NCBI GenBank assembly: GCA_019119995.1
Contig: DWVY01000066.1
Span: forward strand, 1 to 50,919
Direction: 5' to 3'
Length of the DNA stretch: 50,919 bases
Source of the DNA: Candidatus Mediterraneibacter faecavium
GTDB lineage: Bacteria > Bacillota > Clostridia > Lachnospirales > Lachnospiraceae
Position numbers and translations under genes: made by a program. Below are positions 34,652 through 40,846 of the stretch, piece by piece. The first letter of the stretch is position 1; every line of letters starts with the position of its first letter. The notes beneath the pieces are model-generated. The model was given only the letters and a program-made list of their open reading frames with translations, did not search any database and had not been told where the DNA came from.

Positions 34652-35347
34652 TCAGCCAAAACGCCTGCAGACGGCATATTTTGAAAACGCGCCGGTCTTT
34701 CTGTCCGGCACCTGAACCGCCATCCTGACAATGTCCGGTAAAAATGCGTCGTATTTTACTTCCAGGACCGTATTTCCCGGTTCAGGCTCAAGAAAATTGG
34801 AAAGTGTCTTTAAAAACACTCCTGAAGAAGTACATGTGCAGACTCTCCTGTCAAGCGTAATGCGTACATTGCCCGGAGCGAATATAAATGCCTCGCGTTC
34901 ATAGCTGACGATTGTCCGGGGCATCAGAAGTTCGCCTCTCATCTTGCTGTAGAGTTCGATCAAAAGCGGGTCTTTGCTCTTAAGAAGAAAAACAATATCG
35001 CCTTTTAATAGTTTTTCAGCCTGCCTGTAAGAAAGGCGGGCGCTGCGTTTGGAGCAAAGCCCGCCCTTCTTTATCTTTTTCTCAAGCCGGAGAAAATCCG
35101 GCGCATCACCGTAATATCGAAGCCGGAATTTCTCACGTTTGTCTACTCCGGAAATCTTCTGGAGCAGAGCCTTGTCTTCCGGAGTGTCAAAATAAAGGCT
35201 GTTTACCTGATATACGCCGCCCGGCCCGGCATGGCTGTCCCTGTGGAACAGCCTGCCGAGTCTTTCTGATATGATCCGGTCTTCTGCCGGAGAGATCAGA
35301 TGTTTAAGCTCGTGGCGGAAAGAGGCGGGCGTTTTATTAATCATCAT
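34652..35347 (-). CDS. VTC-domain protein, polyphosphate-polymerase-like
   Basis: This 231-residue protein is a tunnel-fold (TTM-type) domain like the catalytic part of yeast VTC4. It has RHELKHLIS at the start, VNSLYFDTPEDKAL near 47, KFRLRYYGD, a basic strand (RLEKKIKKGGLCSKRSARLS), PRTIVSYEREAF, and a final ELE-like strand (TVLEVKYDAFLPD). VTC4 makes polyphosphate from ATP; the bacterial role is inferred. The start at 35347 overlaps the end of the lipoprotein gene by 11 nt. A longer frame to 35749 reads the lipoprotein repeats in the wrong frame and is rejected. Confidence 0.85.
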   Translation of the reverse strand: MMINKTPASFRHELKHLISPAEDRIISERLGRLFHRDSHAGPGGVYQVNSLYFDTPEDKALLQKISGVDKREKFRLRYYGDAPDFLRLEKKIKKGGLCSKRSARLSYRQAEKLLKGDIVFLLKSKDPLLIELYSKMRGELLMPRTIVSYEREAFIFAPGNVRITLDRRVCTCTSSGVFLKTLSNFLEPEPGNTVLEVKYDAFLPDIVRMAVQVPDRKTGAFSKYAVCRRFG

Positions 35348-36356
35348 AGCCGGAATCTCCGTCATCGTAACCGGAATCCCCGTTGTCATCGTAACCGGAA
35401 TCGCTGCTGCCGTAATTGGAATTTCCGCTGTCATAGCCGGAATCACCGTAGTCCGTTGTCCCTGAGCCGGATGATTGTGACGGGGCAGGAGCCGCCGGCT
35501 GTGACGGGGCAGGAGCTGCCGGCTGGGAAGGAGCAGGAGCCGCCGGCTGGGAAGGCGCGGGAGTTGTCGCCTGTCCTGAGCTGTAGCCGGAATCGCCATC
35601 GTCATAGTTTGTAACGCCGTCGCTGCCTGATCCATAATCAGTGCTTCCATAGTTTGTGTTGCCATAATCTGTGTGTCCGCTGGTTCCTGTATTTGTATTG
35701 CCGCCTGCATTGTCTGAACTGCCCGATGCAGCAGTCGGTTTGTCATCATAGTCAGTTACACCGTCGCTGGTTGTGCCGTAGTCGGTATCATCATAGTTAG
35801 TCACCCCGTCGTTGTCCGGGCCGTAGTCCGTATCGCCGTAATTGGTCCAGCCGTAAGTGCTTTCGCCATCTATCGCAACAGGGGTGTTGATCTTCTCGGC
35901 GCTTGTGTACTTCTGGATTTCAGCTACAATGGTATTTAAAAAGTTTTCTGTCGGAAGAATGGAACCTTCTTCTATTTCGAGAGTGATCTGATGCGCCTTG
36001 CCTTCTGTTTCCTCTACGAAATATCCGGCTTCGTTTATCAGGGCGATAAGTTCGCTGATAACAGTGTGGCATTCTTTCCCTTCAAAACCGGTATAATCGG
36101 CGATTACTTTTTTGCCGTCGTCGTTGCGGCTTTCGACATTTGTAACCTTGCCGTTTTCATCATAGAATACTGCAATTTCGGGATTTACCTTGAGGGAAAT
36201 GACGCCTCCCTGTTCTTCTGCCTGTGTCTCTGTGACAGTGCCGGTCTGTGCGGCGGCCGGGGCAGAAGGCTGTCTGCTTCCGCATCCGATGAGCCCTCCG
36301 AAGAGTGAAAGTGATAATACAGCTGCGAGTGTTGCCATTAATCTTTTCTTTGTCAT
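35337..36356 (-). CDS. lipoprotein with RsgI-like domain and repetitive Tyr/Asp tail
   Basis: This 339-residue protein has a signal peptide ending in a lipobox (LIGC, Cys25), so it should be membrane-anchored outside the cell. Residues 52-160 resemble the extracellular domain of the RsgI protein encoded 1 kb away. Both share ...NPE...G-V-VE-N-DGK-DY-GK, including an Asn58-Pro59 pair, the place where RsgI proteins are known to cut themselves. The last 170 residues are low-complexity: NYDDTDYG-like Tyr/Asp repeats, four PAPSQPAA units and SGYDD repeats. It is transcribed divergently from sigI from a promoter with the same motif. I read it as an orphan sensor or decoy for SigI/RsgI signalling. 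Confidence 0.83.
   Translation of the reverse strand: MTKKRLMATLAAVLSLSLFGGLIGCGSRQPSAPAAAQTGTVTETQAEEQGGVISLKVNPEIAVFYDENGKVTNVESRNDDGKKVIADYTGFEGKECHTVISELIALINEAGYFVEETEGKAHQITLEIEEGSILPTENFLNTIVAEIQKYTSAEKINTPVAIDGESTYGWTNYGDTDYGPDNDGVTNYDDTDYGTTSDGVTDYDDKPTAASGSSDNAGGNTNTGTSGHTDYGNTNYGSTDYGSGSDGVTNYDDGDSGYSSGQATTPAPSQPAAPAPSQPAAPAPSQPAAPAPSQSSGSGTTDYGDSGYDSGNSNYGSSDSGYDDNGDSGYDDGDSGYDD
35476..35571 (-). repeat. four 24-bp tandem repeats encoding PAPSQPAA
   Basis: Units start at 35476, 35500, 35524 and 35548. Two use TGTGACGGGGC and two TGGGAAGG-type starts, yet all encode PAPSQ. The last unit is degenerate. Such minisatellites can change copy number by slippage. Confidence 0.85.
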
Positions 36357-36399
36357 AATTCATTTCTCCTTCTTTTGAATTTTGTTTTTGCTTTTGATG

Positions 36400-36433
36400 T
36401 AGTATACGAAAGCCAGGACAGAAAAACGGGGTC
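36400..36433 (-). promoter_or_regulatory. SigI-type promoter of the lipoprotein-VTC-DUF4956-CotH operon
   Basis: On the minus strand GACCCCG (36433-36427), 18 nt, then CGTATACTA (36408-36400). This is identical in both boxes and spacing to the site in front of sigI. SigI promoters in Bacillus and cellulolytic clostridia have a C-rich -35 and a CG-starting -10. The start codon is 44 nt downstream. Confidence 0.75.
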
Positions 36434-36593
36434 AGAAAGGATTTTTTTGAAAAAATTTTTTCCCCTGGCGGCACTGTTGTGTTTATTATAATGTAGCTTT
36501 TCTGACAAATCTTTGCATTTACATGGATTTAACGTATATATAACATAAATTTTATGTAAAAGTTGTAAAATTCTTCTGCGAATTTTAAACTCA

Positions 36594-36627
36594 GACCCCG
36601 AAAATAATCACTCAGCTTCGTATACTA
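36594..36627 (+). promoter_or_regulatory. SigI-type autoregulatory promoter of sigI-rsgI
   Basis: GACCCCG (36594-36600), 18 nt, CGTATACTA (36619-36627), then TTAGGAGG and the sigI start at 36647. The short distance places the transcription start about 15 nt before the start codon. The match to the divergent site predicts positive autoregulation. A palindrome ACATAAA-T-TTTATGT (36543-36557) lies between the two promoters. Confidence 0.75.
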
Positions 36628-36646
36628 TGATTAGGAGGAAAAGTCG

Positions 36647-37384
36647 ATGAACGCTGGGCATGAACTTGTGGAGCAGGTATATGCAGCCAAAACGGATACT
36701 GAAGCGGCTGACAGGCTGATACGTCAATATATGGGATTTATACGGGCTGAAACAGCAAAGTATATCCATCGTGCTCCCATAGAGGGGCAGGACGAAGAAC
36801 TTAGTATAGTACTGTTGGCTTTTTATGAAGCGATCCTCGGATACGAAAAAAAGCGTGGAGCGTTTCTTTCATATGCCTCCAGAGGGATCCGCAGCCGTAT
36901 CATCGATCATTACCGTAAAGAAAAGAAACATATAAACGTAATATCACTTCATGAGCCTGTTCAGGATGATGACAATGAAATATGGAAGATCGATCAGTTG
37001 GAAGATCCGGAAAACAGGATTGAAAAAAGTCATCATATAAGCGCGACAAGAGATGAAATCCAGGAATATGAAAAAAAACTGTTGGAGTTTGGAATTTCCT
37101 TTTCGGATGTGGCGGATAACTGCCCGCGGCAGGAACGCACCCTGCAGGCATGCAGGAGAGTGCTGTCGGCGGCAAGAGAAAATCCCGAATTACTGGATGA
37201 GCTGCTCCGTACGAAAAAACTTCCAATGGCGTCGCTTTCACTGATATCCAAAACCGATAAGAAGACGATGGAGCGGCACAGAAAGTATTTGGTAGCTGTT
37301 TTGCTTGCCTTTACAAACGGATACGAGATCATACGGGGGCATCTGTATCATCTCACCGGAAACCGGGAAAACTCTGACGTATAG
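36647..37384 (+). CDS. sigI: RNA polymerase sigma factor SigI
   Basis: This 245-residue sigma-70-family factor has region 2 with ELSIVLLAFYEAILGYEKKR and FLSYASRGIRSRIIDHYRKEKK (about 51-90), and a C-terminal DNA-binding region unlike ordinary region 4 (GISFSDVADNCPRQERTL, then KTDKKTMERHRKYLVAVLLAFTNGYE), as in SigI. SigI is held by the membrane anti-sigma factor RsgI, encoded 17 nt downstream. In Bacillus it answers heat and wall stress; in cellulolytic clostridia it senses extracellular polysaccharides. Confidence 0.92.
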   Translation: MNAGHELVEQVYAAKTDTEAADRLIRQYMGFIRAETAKYIHRAPIEGQDEELSIVLLAFYEAILGYEKKRGAFLSYASRGIRSRIIDHYRKEKKHINVISLHEPVQDDDNEIWKIDQLEDPENRIEKSHHISATRDEIQEYEKKLLEFGISFSDVADNCPRQERTLQACRRVLSAARENPELLDELLRTKKLPMASLSLISKTDKKTMERHRKYLVAVLLAFTNGYEIIRGHLYHLTGNRENSDV

Positions 37385-37401
37385 TAGAAACGGAGCCGAA
37401 A

Positions 37402-38361
37402 ATGGAAAAAGAGACAAATTATCTGGTAGTAGAAGTGCATAATGCATATGCGGTTGTCCTGGATAACGGAGGACGGTTCATAAAAGCGGCAAACTGCGGA
37501 TATGAGGTCGGAGACACCATTGACAGTATCATTCCCATGGTCTATCCCCAGGATAAAAGGAAACGTGCCAATACGATCATCCGCCTGGCTGCAAGTATAG
37601 CTGCCTGCATATGCCTGGGTATTTTCGGGATTTACGAATACCAGTATGTATATACTGAATATGGAAGCATACATATGCAGATCAATCCTGAGGTGGAAAT
37701 CACCCTGAGCCGTTCGGGACGCGTTCTGGACGTCGAGGGAGAAAATGAAGACGGAAAAGAGCTGGTCAGAGATTATGAATATAAAGGGAAAGATAAAGAA
37801 ACAGTTGTAGACGAGCTTGCGGATCTGGCTATAGAACAGCAGTATCTTGCAGACGCCGGGCGGATTTCTATCGAAGTGGATGCGCGCAGCGATGAATGGG
37901 TGCGGAAAATGGAAACAGAGTTATCGAAAGAGCTTAACAGCTATCTGCAGGGTCAGGGCATAACGATAGAAGTGATCGTCGGTCCTATGGAAGACGAGGA
38001 CGATACAGAGAGCAAAGAGATTCTGGAGAAGCCGCAGTCTGTTACCATTCCGATCCCGGAAATGACGGATCAGACAGATGACTCTGCGGCGGGAAGTGAT
38101 TATAGCGGCGATGATGGGGTGACAGACTATGCTGCGCCATCCGGAACAACATCCGCACCGGCCGCTCCCTCATCTTCAGCTCCGGCTCCTGCGCCGGTAC
38201 AGAGTGATCCGGGGGATGACAGCGGCGGTGACAGCTCGTATGGCGGCGGTGACAACTCGGACGACAGCAGCGGAAACAGTCCTTATGACAGTCAGGGGAA
38301 CAGTTCTTATGGCGACAGTTCCTACAGCGGTTCAGATGGAGATAATGATGACGATGATTGA
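37402..38361 (+). CDS. rsgI: RsgI-type anti-sigma factor with low-complexity tail
   Basis: This 319-residue protein has a short cytoplasmic SigI-binding domain (1-50, LVVEVHNAYAVVLDNGGRF), one membrane segment (about 58-78) and an extracellular domain (about 85-195) beginning HMQINPEVEITL. The Asn95-Pro96 pair is the site at which RsgI proteins cleave themselves, a step needed for signalling. The last 120 residues are disordered: a Pro/Ala run, then Gly, Ser, Asp and Tyr, with DGVTDY shared with the lipoprotein at 35337. No carbohydrate-binding module is seen, so the signal may be bound by another protein or by the tail. Confidence 0.88.
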   Translation: MEKETNYLVVEVHNAYAVVLDNGGRFIKAANCGYEVGDTIDSIIPMVYPQDKRKRANTIIRLAASIAACICLGIFGIYEYQYVYTEYGSIHMQINPEVEITLSRSGRVLDVEGENEDGKELVRDYEYKGKDKETVVDELADLAIEQQYLADAGRISIEVDARSDEWVRKMETELSKELNSYLQGQGITIEVIVGPMEDEDDTESKEILEKPQSVTIPIPEMTDQTDDSAAGSDYSGDDGVTDYAAPSGTTSAPAAPSSSAPAPAPVQSDPGDDSGGDSSYGGGDNSDDSSGNSPYDSQGNSSYGDSSYSGSDGDNDDDD

Positions 38362-38362
38362 A

Positions 38363-38398
38363 CTGTACGGAAATAAGGCAGGTGCAGACCTTATTTGT
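38363..38398. terminator. stem between convergent rsgI and degV
   Basis: GTAC-GG-AAATAAGG pairs with CCTTATTTGTAC around a 10-nt loop, overlapping the degV stop. There is no run of T beyond the stem on either strand, so it is a possible rather than clear terminator. Confidence 0.4.
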
Positions 38399-39263
38399 AC
38401 CGCACCGCGCCGATACCGAGACCGCCCGGTCCCACATGTGTCCCGATGCTCATCGTGAGTGGGAAATAGACGAGTTCCAGATCAGGAAAAGCGCTCTGGA
38501 GCTCGTTTTTAAATTGTTCCAGCTTTTCTTCTTCCATCATCGTGTTGGCCAGGCCGATCTTAAGTTGCCTCTGTTCTCTTAAGTGAGATAATCTGGATGA
38601 AATATCCGATGCCAAAGCATCCAGCATGACGCGGAAAGCAGATCTCATTCCGCGTGCCTTTGCAAAAGAATCCAGTTTTCCGCCCTGTATTGTCAGGACA
38701 GGCTTTATTTTGAGGATTGTTCCAAGGGCTGCGGCAGCAGAGGTGATGCGCCCGCCCTTTTTTAAGTATTCCAGTGTGTCTACGGCAATATAGATCGTAG
38801 CGTCCATCGCCTCTTTTTCAAGGATATCCTTGATCTCGCGTGCAGTTTTTCCCTCATCAGCCAATGTCTTTGCATCCAGGACAGCCAATGCCTGCGTAAC
38901 CGAGATGCGGTGGTTGTCGACCACGAATACCCGATCTTTATAAGGCTCGTCATCGGCAAGCAGAAGCGCGGTCTGGCATGTATTGCTAAGCCCGGAGGAC
39001 ATAGGGATAAATACGATCTCATCATATGTTTTGAGAAGGCGGTCCCACATGTCAGTCACATCTCCCGGAGACGGCTGGGAGGTCGTGATGACAGAACCGG
39101 AGGTCTGCTTTTGATAAAATCCCTCCATAGTGATATCGATTCCTTCAAAATATGTTTTCCCATCTATGATAATGGGCATGGGCAGAATGTGAATCCCGTA
39201 ATCAGCCTCTTCTGCAGGCATGATCCCGCAGTTGCTGTCTGCCATGATCGCGGTCCGCAGCAT
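38391..39263 (-). CDS. DegV-family fatty-acid-binding protein
   Basis: This 290-residue two-domain protein has TAIMADSNCGI at the start, the fatty-acid-binding Ser pair in TTSQPSPGDV and PMSSGLSNTCQTA, then DTLEYLKKGGRIT, and an end HVGPGGLGIG. DegV proteins bind a fatty acid in the cytoplasm; in some Firmicutes (FakB) they present it to the kinase FakA. No fakA is seen nearby, so the kinase partner would be elsewhere. It is divergent from a TetR gene across a gap with a GTTGGGGC/GCCCCAAC hairpin (39296-39315). Confidence 0.9.
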   Translation of the reverse strand: MLRTAIMADSNCGIMPAEEADYGIHILPMPIIIDGKTYFEGIDITMEGFYQKQTSGSVITTSQPSPGDVTDMWDRLLKTYDEIVFIPMSSGLSNTCQTALLLADDEPYKDRVFVVDNHRISVTQALAVLDAKTLADEGKTAREIKDILEKEAMDATIYIAVDTLEYLKKGGRITSAAAALGTILKIKPVLTIQGGKLDSFAKARGMRSAFRVMLDALASDISSRLSHLREQRQLKIGLANTMMEEEKLEQFKNELQSAFPDLELVYFPLTMSIGTHVGPGGLGIGAVRYK

Positions 39264-39324
39264 ATAATCCCCTCCTGAAATCTCATTTTATCTTGGTTGG
39301 GGCTTTTGCCCCAACATCATTTGA

Positions 39325-39353
39325 TTGACCGTTATTATAACAGGTGTTAAAAT
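39325..39353 (+). promoter_or_regulatory. promoter of the TetR-family gene
   Basis: TTGACC (39325-39330) and TAAAAT (39348-39353) with 17 nt between them. The leader is about 75 nt, AT-rich, and could hold a TetR site, though no perfect palindrome is seen. Confidence 0.5.
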
Positions 39354-39436
39354 TATAGCAAAACGCATACTCAATAACAATGAACAATAATGAAAAAATG
39401 TTAGTTAATTATACAGAAAAGGAAAAATGATAAGAA

Positions 39437-40027
39437 ATGGAAGACAGACGTATCACAAAAACCAAAAGGAGTCTAAAAGCTGCTTTGACCGACATGCTTG
39501 CAAAAGAAGACTTTGAGCATATTTCGATCACAGAGCTGTGCCGCAGGGCGGAGGTCAGCAGGATCACATTTTACTCCCACTATAATGATAAATATGCTCT
39601 GCTCGATGATATATTTGAAGATATGCTGCGGATCGGGACGGAAGATTATTACCGGCGGCAGAGAGAGAATAATCCGCAGGGGAAGCTGGCGGCGGGATAC
39701 GTAAACATGCTGGATGCGATCCTGGAGATCTATTATGACAGATTTGATTTCTTTCAATATACGAATCCGGAGAAGAATCCTTATCTGGCGTCCAGACTTT
39801 ACAGTATTATCCTTGAGACAGTGGAGATGCATACAATGCATGTGAAGGAGCGCCTGCCGCTCAAGTATTCGCCGAAGAAGATCGCTGGTTTTGTCTGTTT
39901 CGGTATGCTGGGGTTCGTCAATGAGTCCCATGAGGAGAATACGCCGTTGGAAGAGATCCGCCGGGAGGCGAGAGTGCTGCTGAAAGACTTGATCAAATCC
40001 GGGATACTGACCGAGCATGAATCATAG
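39437..40027 (+). CDS. TetR-family transcriptional regulator
   Basis: This 196-residue protein has an N-terminal helix-turn-helix (DRRITKTKRSLKAALTDML, then ISITELCRRAEVSRITFYSHY, about 33-53), followed by a helical ligand domain with a C-terminal part like TetR_C in SH3-less regulators of Lachnospiraceae. Ligand and target are unknown; it may regulate itself or degV. It is not followed by a clear terminator before the tRNA genes on the other strand. Confidence 0.85.
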   Translation: MEDRRITKTKRSLKAALTDMLAKEDFEHISITELCRRAEVSRITFYSHYNDKYALLDDIFEDMLRIGTEDYYRRQRENNPQGKLAAGYVNMLDAILEIYYDRFDFFQYTNPEKNPYLASRLYSIILETVEMHTMHVKERLPLKYSPKKIAGFVCFGMLGFVNESHEENTPLEEIRREARVLLKDLIKSGILTEHES

Positions 40028-40053
40028 AAAAAGAAGAAAAGAGCATGAAAAAA

Positions 40054-40127
40054 TGGAAGCAACGGGGCTCGAACCCGTGACCTCTCGCGTGTGAGGCGAA
40101 CGCTCATCCCAGCTGAGCTATGCTTCC
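40054..40127 (-). tRNA. tRNA-Val(CAC)
   Basis: The minus strand folds as a full cloverleaf of 74 nt: acceptor GGAAGCA/TGCTTCC with discriminator A, D arm GCTC/GAGC, anticodon stem TTCGC/GCGAG with loop CTCACAC (anticodon CAC), T arm ACGGG-TTCGAGC-CCCGT. CCA is not encoded. It is downstream of tRNA-Leu on the same strand. Confidence 0.93.
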
Positions 40128-40169
40128 ATGTAACCTATTATAGCACTTTGAAAGAAAATTTCAAGGAAA

Positions 40170-40202
40170 TAAAAAATCCCGCAACCACTCGGGTTACGGG
40201 AT
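40170..40202 (-). terminator. terminator between tRNA-Leu and tRNA-Val
   Basis: On the minus strand ATCCCGTAACC pairs with GGTTGCGGGAT, then TTTTTATTT. It ends the tRNA-Leu transcript before tRNA-Val, so tRNA-Val depends on read-through or another promoter. Confidence 0.8.
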
Positions 40203-40205
40203 CTA

Positions 40206-40289
40206 TGCGGAAGAAGAGACTTGAACTCTCACAGGATTAACTCCCACTAGAACCTGAATCTAGCGCGTCTGCCATTCCGCCACTTCCGC
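40206..40289 (-). tRNA. tRNA-Leu(CAG)
   Basis: A class II tRNA of 84 nt on the minus strand: acceptor GCGGAAG/CTTCCGC with discriminator A, anticodon stem CTAGA/TCTAG with loop TTCAGGT (anticodon CAG), a long variable arm (TGGGAGTTAATCCTG) and T arm GAGAG-TTCAAGT-CTCTT. CCA is not encoded. It is a different leucine isoacceptor from the scar at 462-517. Confidence 0.93.
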
Positions 40290-40301
40290 TCGACAAAAAG
40301 T

Positions 40302-40330
40302 ATTCTATCATAACAGTCTGCATTTGTAAA
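40302..40330 (-). promoter_or_regulatory. promoter of tRNA-Leu(CAG)
   Basis: On the minus strand TTTACA (40330-40325) and TAGAAT (40307-40302) are 17 nt apart. The tRNA begins 12 nt after the -10. Confidence 0.7.
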
Positions 40331-40352
40331 CCCCTAAATTTTATTTTTTTGT

Positions 40353-40412
40353 AACGGTTCAGCCGCAATAAGCACGAAGTGCGGTTTTCCGAATGGTGCG
40401 GGTTGAACTGTT
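40353..40412. repeat. palindromic repeat, copy 2
   Basis: AACGGTTCAGCCGCA (40353-40367) pairs with TGCGGGTTGAACTGTT (40397-40412) with two G-T wobbles and one bulge. GCAC-GAA-GTGC forms an inner stem. The outer arms match those of the hairpin in the fab leader (5698-5764), pointing to one repeat family. Confidence 0.6.
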
Positions 40413-40426
40413 ATAAGTAACAGTAG

Positions 40427-40485
40427 TTGACATATATCGGAAATCTATATATAATATGGGAGAAGATATATAGATTTCCGATATA
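40427..40485 (+). promoter_or_regulatory. consensus promoter with perfect 20-bp inverted-repeat operator
   Basis: TTGACA (40427-40432), 17 nt, TATAAT (40450-40455) is a full consensus promoter. Arms at 40433-40452 and 40466-40485 (core CGGAAATCTATA and TATAGATTTCCG) are perfectly complementary over 20 bp with a 13-nt centre. They cover the spacer, the -10 and the start. This is an expected autorepression site for the PadR protein encoded next. PadR sites are usually shorter, so the length is notable. Confidence 0.85.
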
Positions 40486-40498
40486 AGGAGGGTGTTTG

Positions 40499-40831
40499 AT
40501 GAAGATTGATAAGAGTTTGGTTTCGGGCAGTACTACGATGCTTTTGCTGAAACTGCTTGAAGAAAAGGACATGTATGGTTACGAGATGATCGAAGCCCTG
40601 CGTGAGCGCTCCCAGAATGTGTTTGAGCTCAAGGCCGGGACGCTGTATCCCCTGCTGCACAATCTGGAAGAGAAAGGAATGCTTACTGTATATGAGAAAG
40701 AAGCAGGAAATAAAGTGCGCAAATATTACAGCATAACAAAGCAGGGAAAAAAGATATTGGATGAAAAGAAAGATGAATGGGAGCTTTATTCCAAAGCTGT
40801 TGCCAGCGTGCTCGGAACCGCACTGGTCTAA
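40499..40831 (+). CDS. PadR-family transcriptional regulator
   Basis: This 110-residue winged-helix protein has LLLKLLEEKDMYGYEMIEAL at the start, the recognition region FELKAGTLYPLLHNLEEKGML (about 42-63) and the wing KVRKYYSITKQGKK. AAGGAGG precedes ATG at 40499. PadR regulators of this short class usually repress their own operon together with a membrane protein gene; here that is the SEDS-like fusion starting 15 nt after its stop. The ligand is unknown. Confidence 0.92.
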   Translation: MKIDKSLVSGSTTMLLLKLLEEKDMYGYEMIEALRERSQNVFELKAGTLYPLLHNLEEKGMLTVYEKEAGNKVRKYYSITKQGKKILDEKKDEWELYSKAVASVLGTALV

Positions 40832-40846
40832 AAGAGGAGGGGAAGT

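Noticed and set aside
34652-35749. A 365-residue reading frame including Met/Gln/Thr/Pro-rich repeats before the VTC domain
   Set aside because: The first 130 residues are the lipoprotein repeat DNA read in another frame. The VTC domain starts naturally at 35347.
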